Positions 5,722-12,491 of a stretch of 12,491 nt of DNA are shown piece after piece (positions within the stretch are counted from its first letter, which is position 1; the number at the start of each line of letters is the position of its first letter). The stretch is from Sphingobacteriaceae bacterium (GTDB lineage Bacteria; Bacteroidota; Bacteroidia; B-17B0; Aurantibacillaceae), in the NCBI GenBank assembly GCA_023251695.1, contig JAHEYE010000077.1, forward strand, positions 1 through 12,491, given 5' to 3'. Made by a program: the position numbers and the translations under genes. The notes beneath the pieces are model-generated. The model saw only the letters and a program-made list of their open reading frames with translations. It was not told the DNA's origin and did not search any database.

Positions 5722-7768
5722 TACCACTTCGTTTCCGGAGAAACCATTCCACCGAAAATAATCCTAAAATCAGAAAGAAAATCCATTTCAGATCAATCAG
5801 ATCGTTGAGCTGTTTTTGTGTATAGGTAACCGGTTTGATCAGTTCATTATTCATCAGTTCTTTCTCAAGTTTATCAAGTTCATTTTTCGGAAACAATTTA
5901 CCGCCGGTATTTTGAGCAAGCTGAAATAATAAAGCGTGATCGGCTACCGTATTTATTTTTTCTGCCACTACTTCCTTAACGGTGATCATTCCGTTTTGCG
6001 AAAACACCTGGTTATTTACTTTTATAGTCGATTTGTATTTATATTCTCCGGCAGGAAATAAACCGGCCTCAACGAAATAAGAATTCTGATTTTTACTCAT
6101 CGTGTAATTGTATTGCTTTCCGTTTTCATCTGTTAGCATCACCACAACATCGGGTTCAGTAATTAGCTGGTAACTCTGGTTATAAACTTCCGCATCAAAT
6201 GCAATAGGCTCATTTTCTGTAATTATTTTTTTGGTGATTAACCTGAAAAAACTTTTATCGGCTTTTACCGACAAGTACTGAACAGTTTTTAAAATTAATT
6301 CGTTAAACAAATTATGATTGCCATGTTCGGCATAATCGCGTAATTTCCACCGCCAGATGCCATCACCAACAATCACGCCCGATTTTAAGCCACTGTTCTC
6401 GCTAAAAAGTAAGAGTGGATTTTCGGTTTCCACAAAACCAATTTTCTGAAAAAGCAAGGTATTAGAACCGGCAGTGGTGTTGTAATTCCCGAAATAACAA
6501 TTAACAGCAGGAAAGTCTTTAATAAACTTTTTTAATTCATCACTTAAATTAAACAAGCCGAAATTTTTATTCAGCACAGGCTCGGTTTCATTTAATTTAG
6601 TACTCACAACGCTAATCTTTAATCCGGGTATATTATCGTTTTGCCTCGGCACAATTAATAAGTAGGGCTGGTTATTATTGGCGAGCTCTGTTGCCAATCT
6701 GCTATTTGAAATCTGGATATTGTGGAGAATAACTAAGCTATAAGGTTTTAATGGTTTGCTGAAATCCGCGTATCCGGTTTCAACCTCATAAGTTTGCCCC
6801 GATTCAATACTTTCTTTTATAGCAGCAACATCGGGGTGCGGGGCAGAAGCCAGTATCAATATTTTTTCACGCGTATCAATTACATCGACAATAAAATTTT
6901 GTGAATTATTAATCGTGTTTAACTCACCATTTAAAGGCGATACGCTGATGTTGTATTTTTGTACACCCGGTTTATCAGCTTCCAGAACAAAATTCAGTGT
7001 TTGAACGGAATTATCACTTGTTATTTTAATCTTCTGTTCAGATTTTTTAGCAGTACCATTCGAAATGGTTACAAGGGCTTCATTTCCTGTCGATTTATAG
7101 GATTGAATAACAGCTTCAACAGGAAACTTATTTCCTAAATAAGCAATCCGGTTATGATTTACTTTTAGAAGAATCAGATCTTTTTTGACTGTTGTATCAC
7201 CTAAAGCAACTGTATAAACCGGAAATTTAAATTTCCCGGTTTGATTTACAGGATTTGAACCTTTATTAATAATACCATCACTGCAAATTACCAAAGCGCC
7301 GATGTTCTGATTAGAATAGTTATTCTCAATATCATTCAGTAATTGTGAAATGTCGGTTTCTTTATCTGAGAAATCAGGTACGGGACTCTTTGTAATTTTA
7401 TTCCCAAATAATAACGACTGTACATTATATTTTGAGGATAACGAATTTCTCAGCCCGTCTACTTTTTTCAGGAATTCAGTTTTGATTTCAACAGAATCTT
7501 TTCCTGAAACAACAGAGGCAGAGTTATCAAGTGATAAGATGATTAAAGGTTTCTCTGTTTCGTTAATGTTGCGTTTCAACAAAAAGTTCATAAGCAATAA
7601 ACAAATCATTCCAACAGCAAAAAAACGTAGACTGAATAAAGAGAAGAGAATTGTTTTCGAAAAGGTATCCCGTTTTTTTTCGCGGTAATAAAGAATGCCC
7701 GCATAAAATAAAGCTGCAACAAGGCAGATGAAAAAATAGTAAAAGGGAAGTTCTGAAATAATAGTCAT
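5714..7768 (-). CDS. Membrane-anchored VWA-domain protein with amidotransferase-like fold
   Basis: This 684-residue protein has two N-terminal membrane helices (about 8-27 and 43-63) and one near the C-terminus (about 661-677), so the bulk should face the periplasm. A von Willebrand A domain spans about 74-195, with the MIDAS metal site as DNSAS (81-85), a likely Thr at 138 and CSDG (162-165). Residues about 300-500 look like the class I glutamine amidotransferase-like domain common in such Bacteroidota proteins (ILILASAPHPDV at 303-314; GDGIWRWKLRDY at 468-479). I see no catalytic Cys elbow, so it is probably not enzymatic. An Ig-like beta domain follows (about 510-600). Such proteins are generally annotated as hypothetical or BatA-like. 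It lies 54 bp downstream of fabG on the same strand and may be co-transcribed; no MoxR or Bat genes are present here. Confidence 0.8.
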   Translation of the reverse strand: MTIISELPFYYFFICLVAALFYAGILYYREKKRDTFSKTILFSLFSLRFFAVGMICLLLMNFLLKRNINETEKPLIILSLDNSASVVSGKDSVEIKTEFLKKVDGLRNSLSSKYNVQSLLFGNKITKSPVPDFSDKETDISQLLNDIENNYSNQNIGALVICSDGIINKGSNPVNQTGKFKFPVYTVALGDTTVKKDLILLKVNHNRIAYLGNKFPVEAVIQSYKSTGNEALVTISNGTAKKSEQKIKITSDNSVQTLNFVLEADKPGVQKYNISVSPLNGELNTINNSQNFIVDVIDTREKILILASAPHPDVAAIKESIESGQTYEVETGYADFSKPLKPYSLVILHNIQISNSRLATELANNNQPYLLIVPRQNDNIPGLKISVVSTKLNETEPVLNKNFGLFNLSDELKKFIKDFPAVNCYFGNYNTTAGSNTLLFQKIGFVETENPLLLFSENSGLKSGVIVGDGIWRWKLRDYAEHGNHNLFNELILKTVQYLSVKADKSFFRLITKKIITENEPIAFDAEVYNQSYQLITEPDVVVMLTDENGKQYNYTMSKNQNSYFVEAGLFPAGEYKYKSTIKVNNQVFSQNGMITVKEVVAEKINTVADHALLFQLAQNTGGKLFPKNELDKLEKELMNNELIKPVTYTQKQLNDLIDLKWIFFLILGLFSVEWFLRKRSGTI

Positions 7769-7822
7769 TATAAAACGCCTGTTGGTTTTGCAGACATTAA
7801 TTTAAAAATAATTTTAAAAAGA

Positions 7823-8569
7823 TCAGGTTAACATTCCGCCACAAACATTAATGCATTGTCCGGTAATGTAGGCACTCATATCGCTTGCCAAAAATAAAGT
7901 AAGGTTCGCAACATCCTCAGCGCTTCCGCCGCGTTTAAGAGGAATTGCATCGCGCCAGCCCTGAACAACTTTTTCATCAAGGGCGCCCGTCATTTCAGTT
8001 TCAATAAAACCCGGTGCAATGGCATTCGAACGGATATTGCGTGAACCCAATTCCAGTGCAACTGATTTTGTAAAGCCAATTATTCCTGCCTTTGAAGCAG
8101 CGTAATTAGCTTGTCCCGGATTTCCTTTTACACCAACCACCGAACTCATATTAATAATGGAACCGCTTCTTGCTTTAAGCATTGGTTTCTGAACCGCCTT
8201 GGTTAAATTAAATACCGATTTTAAATTGGCATTTATCACTTCGTCCCATTGCTGTTCGCTCATACGCATTAATAAAGTATCGCGGGTAATGCCGGCGTTG
8301 TTCACCAAAATATCTATGGTGCCAAATTCAGCGACCACTGCGCTTATAAGATCATCTGCTGCTTTAAAATTTGCCGCATCACTTTTATATCCTTTCGCTT
8401 TTATCCCAAAAGCGGAAAGTTCTTTTTCAAGGGCAATTGCTTTTTCTTCAGAGCTTAAATAGGTAAAGGCGATATTAGCACCTTCCTGTGCAAATTTCAG
8501 AGCTACACCTTTGCCGATGCCACGGGTTGCACCGGTTATAAGAGCAACTTTATTTTGAAGTAGTTTCAT
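7823..8569 (-). CDS. fabG: 3-oxoacyl-[acyl-carrier-protein] reductase FabG
   Basis: This 248-residue short-chain dehydrogenase/reductase fits FabG, which reduces 3-oxoacyl-ACP with NADPH in each cycle of fatty-acid elongation in the cytoplasm. The cofactor-binding motif is TGATRGIG (12-19), followed by NNAG (90-93). The catalytic set is Asn114, Ser143, Tyr156 and Lys160, with the S-x12-Y-x3-K spacing of FabG. The segment NAIAPGFIETEMT (182-194) and the ending TGQCINVCGGMLT are also FabG-like. No other fatty-acid genes are nearby. The start is supported by a -7 promoter element 20 bp upstream. Other SDR enzymes share the fold, but length and motifs favour FabG. Confidence 0.95.
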   Translation of the reverse strand: MKLLQNKVALITGATRGIGKGVALKFAQEGANIAFTYLSSEEKAIALEKELSAFGIKAKGYKSDAANFKAADDLISAVVAEFGTIDILVNNAGITRDTLLMRMSEQQWDEVINANLKSVFNLTKAVQKPMLKARSGSIINMSSVVGVKGNPGQANYAASKAGIIGFTKSVALELGSRNIRSNAIAPGFIETEMTGALDEKVVQGWRDAIPLKRGGSAEDVANLTLFLASDMSAYITGQCINVCGGMLT

Positions 8570-8588
8570 AAATTTGATTGATAGGCTT

Positions 8589-8596
8589 CAAAGATA
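8589..8596 (-). promoter_or_regulatory. Bacteroidota -7 element for fabG
   Basis: On the minus strand this reads TATCTTTG, an exact TAnnTTTG match. Transcription would start at about 8583, leaving a short leader of roughly 14 nt before the fabG ATG at 8569. No -33 TTG is evident upstream. Confidence 0.7.
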
Positions 8597-8737
8597 AAAT
8601 AATATTGGATGGCTAGGGATTTGCCTGGAATGGACAGGGCTTGGGGGGCAGTACTAAAAATGGGTTAAAGCATTAAAAATATATGTAAATAATTTAAAGC
8701 AAATTTAACTGTTTTAGACCGAATTTATAATTATAAT

Positions 8738-8750
8738 ATTGATAATCAAT
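8738..8750. repeat. Short inverted repeat, possible operator
   Basis: ATTGAT and ATCAAT form 6-bp arms around one A. The size suits a dimeric helix-turn-helix regulator, and it lies upstream of the sigma-54-like promoter. In DNA this AT-rich such palindromes arise by chance, so function is speculative. Confidence 0.25.
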
Positions 8751-8795
8751 AAATTAATAAAAAAGAAGGACTAGCCCTTTAACAAATTTTAAACT

Positions 8796-8812
8796 TTGGC
8801 ACGCTTATTGTT
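8796..8812 (+). promoter_or_regulatory. Sigma-54-like -24/-12 promoter for the T9SS protein gene
   Basis: The site reads TTGGCACGCTTATTGTT. It matches the RpoN consensus TGGCACG-N4-TTGCW except for T in place of C in the -12 GC. GG (8798-8799) and GT (8810-8811) are separated by the canonical 10 bp. Transcription would start near 8822, about 48 nt before the ATG. Activation would require an enhancer-binding protein; none is encoded in the window. Confidence 0.5.
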
Positions 8813-8821
8813 AATAATTAT

Positions 8822-8837
8822 AAAAATTCAAATTTTT
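8822..8837. repeat. AT-only inverted repeat in the leader of the T9SS protein gene
   Basis: AAAAATT and AATTTTT form perfect 7-bp arms around CA. It lies just after the start site predicted from the sigma-54-like promoter. A hairpin of only A-T pairs would be weak, so a role is uncertain. Confidence 0.3.
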
Positions 8838-8840
8838 GAT

Positions 8841-8848
8841 TAATTTAG
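8841..8848 (+). promoter_or_regulatory. Alternative weak -7 element for the T9SS protein gene
   Basis: TAATTTAG differs from TAnnTTTG at one position and lies 21 bp before the ATG, so it could serve as a housekeeping promoter with a short leader. No TTG is found at the expected -33 distance. It competes with the sigma-54-like site as the explanation for expression. Confidence 0.3.
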
Positions 8849-8869
8849 CAACGATTTAAAAACTAAAAA

Positions 8870-11800
8870 ATGAAAAAAGTTACATCCAACAAACTCATCC
8901 TGTTTTGTTTACTGTTATTAGCTGTGAACTTTGGGGTAAAAGCTCAAGACAGACACGCGGTGTCTGTTAATTACATTTTCAGTCCGGATTCCCTGAAGGG
9001 ATTTGACGAAAACGCTGCAAGACAAGGCGCACTTAGCGTTGGTGTTTACGGTGAAGAATATAAAGTTTACATGTATAACGCTAAACGTGAATATATTAAT
9101 AACAAATATAAAATCGTTTCTATTCCTCAGGTAGATCCTGCTTATCAAAAATCAATTCCGTATCCAAGCATCACTGCAAAAGGTAGTCCGGGTAATCCGA
9201 TTATTGCTGTTGCATCTTGTACAAATGAGGACTTTGAAGACGGATATCTTTTAGGAACACCTCCTGCTACAATTACCATTGGAACAACAGGTTTGATTAA
9301 CGGATGGTTGTGTCAAGGGGCATCTAACTCAGGTGCAGGTGCTAATAACTGTACAAGCTCCTATGCATACGGTAATCCTAATCCAATGCGATTAATCGGC
9401 CCGGGAACTGCAGGATGTACAGATGCTATTATTGGTAGCGGTTATCAAATTTATTCAGTTTACGGAAGTACTACTGTTAGTTATCCAAATGCTGCTTTAC
9501 AAGATCCATTTAATCATTATGGTGATTGGTTCATTAAATTAAATGACCAAACAAATGGTTCTAGTGTAAACAGAATTACAAAAACATTTCCTGTTAATGC
9601 TTCAAATGCATTATTCCAGTTTTCATTCATTAGTGTTCTTGAAGGTTCCCATAGCTGTTGCGATGGTGGTGGTTTCTCTTTAAAAGTAAAAATTGCTGCT
9701 CCTTGTTCTGCTGCTCCTGTAACCACAACCTGTCCTCAGTTTACTGCTGCAGTTCAACCAGGTTGTATTTCTCCCGGTAACACTACTACTTATCTTACTT
9801 CAACAGTAAACCCTAGTTGGAAGTATAATAAGTGGAAACAAAATACACTAGATTTAACTTCATTTATTGGTAATTGTGTAACTATTGAGGTTACTGCTTA
9901 CGATTGTACTTATACAGGTCATGCAGGTTATGTTTATTTTGATGCACAGTGTAGCCCAATGGATGTTATCGGTAACGGGAACAGTTTCCCTGCAGGAACA
10001 CCAAGTATTACTTTACCAACTTGCGGAGCCGGTTCAACTGCAACTATTACAGCTCCAACTGTAACTGGAGGATATACTTGGACTGCACCCGGCGGACCTG
10101 GTTCCTTTACTACAGTTCCGGGTGGACAAACTATTATAACAACCAACTCGGGTCAATATACGTTAACCATGAATCCTCCGGGATCCTGTTCTCCTATTAT
10201 CAGGCTTATTAACGTAATTATTTCGCCTGCTCCAAACTTGGCTATTACCACAAATACACAACCATCTTGTGCCCAACCAACGAATGGCATAAGTATTCAG
10301 ATGTCGAGTGGAACGCCAAATACAACACTTTCCCCTTCTTATTATTCGGTCACGATCTCACCTACGGCACCAACAGGTACTATAGGAGCAGGAACTAACA
10401 CGGCTACGTATACGGGGCTCGCTGCGGGGGTCAATACTATTACAATTGCTGATAGTGTTGGTTGTTTAGCAACTCAAACTATCAACATCAATGCTATTCC
10501 TCCGATCCCATCATTTACGATTGACGCACCTAATACTGTATTAGGTTGTAATCCTGCCTTTATTACTGCAACAGCTGTTGCCACAAGTACAAATCCGTCA
10601 ATCGTTTTTGGTTCGATGACATTCACTTGGACTAGTTCGTTATCTACTACTGTCGGTACCATCGTAAATATTAATCAGGTGGGTACTTATACAGTATTTG
10701 GTCAGTCTACCTATACTACAGGATCAGGAAATGCTTTAACCTGTACAACCTCCAGTGTGTTAACAGTAACAGGAAGTACTGCTGTTCCTACCTGTTCAAT
10801 AACCGGCCTTTCAACAAAAACAATTACCTGTAACGGAGCCTGTGCATCATTTACGGCCTTAACGTCGGGAACGGCTAATATTATCGGAACCTGGGATGGT
10901 CCAAGCGGACAAGTTGTACCGCCTACAGGAACGCCCATGATATTATGTGCAAACGCACCTGGTACTTATACCGCAAATTTCTGTAGTACCATAAGCGGTT
11001 GTTGTGCATCACAAACAGTGGCGGTTGTGTCTGCTACTACTATTCCAACTATTAGTGTTACGGTTTCTACACCTAATGGATATACCATTAACTGTACAAA
11101 TCCAAAAGTTATTATGAATACCAATTCAAGCGGTACTTGTGCCCCTATTGGTTATACCTGGACGCCGTTGGCGAACCCAACAGCTTCTGTAATGCCTCCT
11201 GCGGGTGGATTTACGGCTACAATTCCTGGTCAGTATGAAGTTCAGTTCCACGATTGTAATATGTGTTATGTAACAACAACCGTGAACGTGTATATTGATA
11301 CATTACGTCCATCTCCTGCTTCAGTTACTAACTTACCAAGCAATAGTTATACCATTAATTGTTACAATCCTACCTTAGTTGCCACAGGGGTTACGAATCC
11401 ATTGTTGCCTCCTACCAGTTATAGCTGGACACAACCGGGGCCGTTAACAATATCATCTAATACAACTCTTATTTCAATGGGAAGTATCCCGGGACCTTCA
11501 GGTGCTTCTGTTACCTATACTGTTTCTGCTATGGGTCCTAATGGATGTGTAGGAAAACAAAAAGTGGTATTTGCAAAAGATACCTATACGCCTTCTTATT
11601 TGCCAGTATTAACCCCGTCGACCGGAATCACCTGTTATAACCCTTGTGTAGCTATGTCTCCGTTCAGTGCGACTACAACACCGATCACTTTTACGTTTAC
11701 ATCACCTGCTCCAACTCAGACAGCAACTACAGCGGGTGCATTAATGTGTGTTCCTGGTCCTTATACCATGACTTACATTAACCAATTGAATGGTTGTCCC

Positions 11801-12491
11801 GGTGTAAGTACAGTTCAGGTGAATTCAAATTTAGTGCAACCTGCCCTTGTTGCTTCGCCGGTTGTTTACTTGCCTTGCGGACAAACCACGGCAACGATTA
11901 GTGCAAATACACTTACAACATCACCAACGTATTCTTATTCGTGGGAACCTGCTGTTAATGGTACTACCGTGGCCTTGATGAGTTGTTTGGGCGGAACAGC
12001 TTGTTCTTCACCTTCAGTAAACATGGCTGGTTTGTATACCGTGCTTATTTTAAATTCAGCAAACGGCTGTTCTGCTACGAATACTGTTTTAGTTGTATCC
12101 GGACAAGTTACCGCAGGTTTCACCCCATCGCCTCCTGATGGATTCTCGCCTTTAAATGTCACTTTCAATAATTCCAGCGTCATTGGTTCCATAACCTCAG
12201 GTTCAATAACAACGTTCTGGAATTATGGAAATGGTACAACTTATACGACGAGCGGTAATTCCACCGGTGCCAGTACCATTTTAACCAGCCCGTCTACAAT
12301 TTATCAGTCGGCAGGTAACTATACAGTAACTTTGGTTTTGGTTCAGTCTGCCGGAACAGTTCAGTGTACTTCTACAGCTACTGCAGTTATACACGTAGAA
12401 CTACCTTCGCAAATGGAAATACCGAACGTATTTACTCCAAATGATGATGGTGTTAACGATGTATTCATGTTACAAACAACCAACTTAACCG
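8870..12491 (+). CDS. Large T9SS-secreted repeat protein with CHU_C-type C-terminus (3' partial)
   Basis: The frame is open from ATG at 8870 to the window edge (1207 codons), so the 3' end is missing. A Sec signal peptide is clear: basic MKK, hydrophobic LILFCLLLLAV, likely cleavage after VKA (residue 25). Residues about 216-365 match modules common in secreted Bacteroidota proteins: GDWFIKLND, then SVLEGSHSCCDGGGF, then IEVTAYDC with GHAGYVYFD and a closing Cys. About eight Ig-like/SprB-like repeats of 81-94 residues follow; their first cysteines are at 385, 467, 560, 654, 742, 831, 922 and 1003. A PKD-like domain covers about 1080-1178 (signature YQSAGNYTVTLVLV). IPNVFTPNDDGVNDVF (1184-1199) opens the gliding-motility/CHU_C type B sorting domain that directs T9SS export and surface attachment. 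It is Thr/Ser/Pro/Cys-rich, probably an adhesin or surface filament; the ligand is unknown. No T9SS component lies nearby. Confidence 0.9.
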   Translation, partial: MKKVTSNKLILFCLLLLAVNFGVKAQDRHAVSVNYIFSPDSLKGFDENAARQGALSVGVYGEEYKVYMYNAKREYINNKYKIVSIPQVDPAYQKSIPYPSITAKGSPGNPIIAVASCTNEDFEDGYLLGTPPATITIGTTGLINGWLCQGASNSGAGANNCTSSYAYGNPNPMRLIGPGTAGCTDAIIGSGYQIYSVYGSTTVSYPNAALQDPFNHYGDWFIKLNDQTNGSSVNRITKTFPVNASNALFQFSFISVLEGSHSCCDGGGFSLKVKIAAPCSAAPVTTTCPQFTAAVQPGCISPGNTTTYLTSTVNPSWKYNKWKQNTLDLTSFIGNCVTIEVTAYDCTYTGHAGYVYFDAQCSPMDVIGNGNSFPAGTPSITLPTCGAGSTATITAPTVTGGYTWTAPGGPGSFTTVPGGQTIITTNSGQYTLTMNPPGSCSPIIRLINVIISPAPNLAITTNTQPSCAQPTNGISIQMSSGTPNTTLSPSYYSVTISPTAPTGTIGAGTNTATYTGLAAGVNTITIADSVGCLATQTININAIPPIPSFTIDAPNTVLGCNPAFITATAVATSTNPSIVFGSMTFTWTSSLSTTVGTIVNINQVGTYTVFGQSTYTTGSGNALTCTTSSVLTVTGSTAVPTCSITGLSTKTITCNGACASFTALTSGTANIIGTWDGPSGQVVPPTGTPMILCANAPGTYTANFCSTISGCCASQTVAVVSATTIPTISVTVSTPNGYTINCTNPKVIMNTNSSGTCAPIGYTWTPLANPTASVMPPAGGFTATIPGQYEVQFHDCNMCYVTTTVNVYIDTLRPSPASVTNLPSNSYTINCYNPTLVATGVTNPLLPPTSYSWTQPGPLTISSNTTLISMGSIPGPSGASVTYTVSAMGPNGCVGKQKVVFAKDTYTPSYLPVLTPSTGITCYNPCVAMSPFSATTTPITFTFTSPAPTQTATTAGALMCVPGPYTMTYINQLNGCPGVSTVQVNSNLVQPALVASPVVYLPCGQTTATISANTLTTSPTYSYSWEPAVNGTTVALMSCLGGTACSSPSVNMAGLYTVLILNSANGCSATNTVLVVSGQVTAGFTPSPPDGFSPLNVTFNNSSVIGSITSGSITTFWNYGNGTTYTTSGNSTGASTILTSPSTIYQSAGNYTVTLVLVQSAGTVQCTSTATAVIHVELPSQMEIPNVFTPNDDGVNDVFMLQTTNLT

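Larger units (their letters stand above)
8570..8869. other. Divergent intergenic region between fabG and the T9SS protein gene
   Basis: This 300-bp stretch holds no convincing gene on either strand. From the fabG side it contains the fabG promoter, then a GC-rich patch (about 8609-8651) that stands out from its AT-rich surroundings. A very AT-rich middle part follows, with the near-palindrome ATTGATAATCAAT at 8738-8750. The side facing the secreted protein has a sigma-54-like site at 8796-8812, an AT-only hairpin at 8822-8837 and a weak -7 candidate at 8841-8848. No terminator or RNA gene is evident. Confidence 0.6.

Noticed and set aside
7350..7688. Plus-strand reading frame inside the VWA gene
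   Set aside because: It lies opposite a well-supported coding region and has no recognisable motif or initiation context.
9517..12192. Several short minus-strand reading frames opposite the secreted protein
   Set aside because: They are Val/Pro-rich mirror images of Thr/Gly-rich coding sequence and overlap an intact 1207-codon frame.
1..12491. A dedicated defence, toxin-antitoxin, CRISPR or mobile-element system
   Set aside because: No nuclease, transposase, integrase, toxin-antitoxin pair or spaced direct repeats were found; the genes are mostly housekeeping plus one T9SS surface protein.

Overview
The window reads as a chromosomal segment of a Bacteroidota bacterium. Three things point there: exact matches to the Bacteroidota sigma-70 -7 element TAnnTTTG close upstream of several genes, almost no Shine-Dalgarno sequences, and a very large secreted protein ending in the start of a gliding-motility/CHU_C-type C-terminal module, the type B sorting signal of the type IX secretion system (T9SS). 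Base composition is AT-rich throughout. I cannot name a genus.

Layout: (1) 47-1279 (+) is a concentrative nucleoside transporter of the CNT/NupC family. (2) 1280-1392 is a short intergenic region in which an ABC-F promoter sits between two degenerate 7-bp repeat arrays. (3) 1393-3306 (+) is an ABC-F translation-type ATPase. (4) 3311-3371 is a GC-rich REP-like palindromic element that also supplies the last codons and stop codon of the next gene. (5) 3342-3857 (-) is a GNAT acetyltransferase, divergent from smpB across only 20 bp. (6) 3878-5721 (+) is an overlapping gene chain: smpB (ribosome rescue), a lipoprotein of unknown function with a beta-rich body, and a DUF218/YdcF-like lipoprotein; all three use non-ATG starts. 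(7) 5714-8569 (-) holds fabG followed by a large membrane-anchored VWA-domain protein, whose 3' end overlaps the end of the DUF218 gene by 8 bp. (8) 8570-8869 is a 300-bp divergent intergenic region with the fabG promoter and a sigma-54-like site facing the last gene. (9) 8870-12491 (+) is the secreted repeat protein, cut off by the window edge after 1207 codons.

Most genes are housekeeping: nucleoside salvage, translation factor, ribosome rescue, fatty-acid synthesis. I see no defence system, CRISPR array, transposase, integrase, rRNA or tRNA. The points most worth a second look are the two in-register 7-bp arrays around the ABC-F promoter, the REP-like element read into the acetyltransferase C-terminus, the apparently leaderless GTG start of smpB, the smpB-lipoprotein-lipoprotein overlap chain, and the cysteine-paired tandem repeats of the T9SS protein with its sigma-54-like promoter. 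None of these by itself demonstrates a new system.
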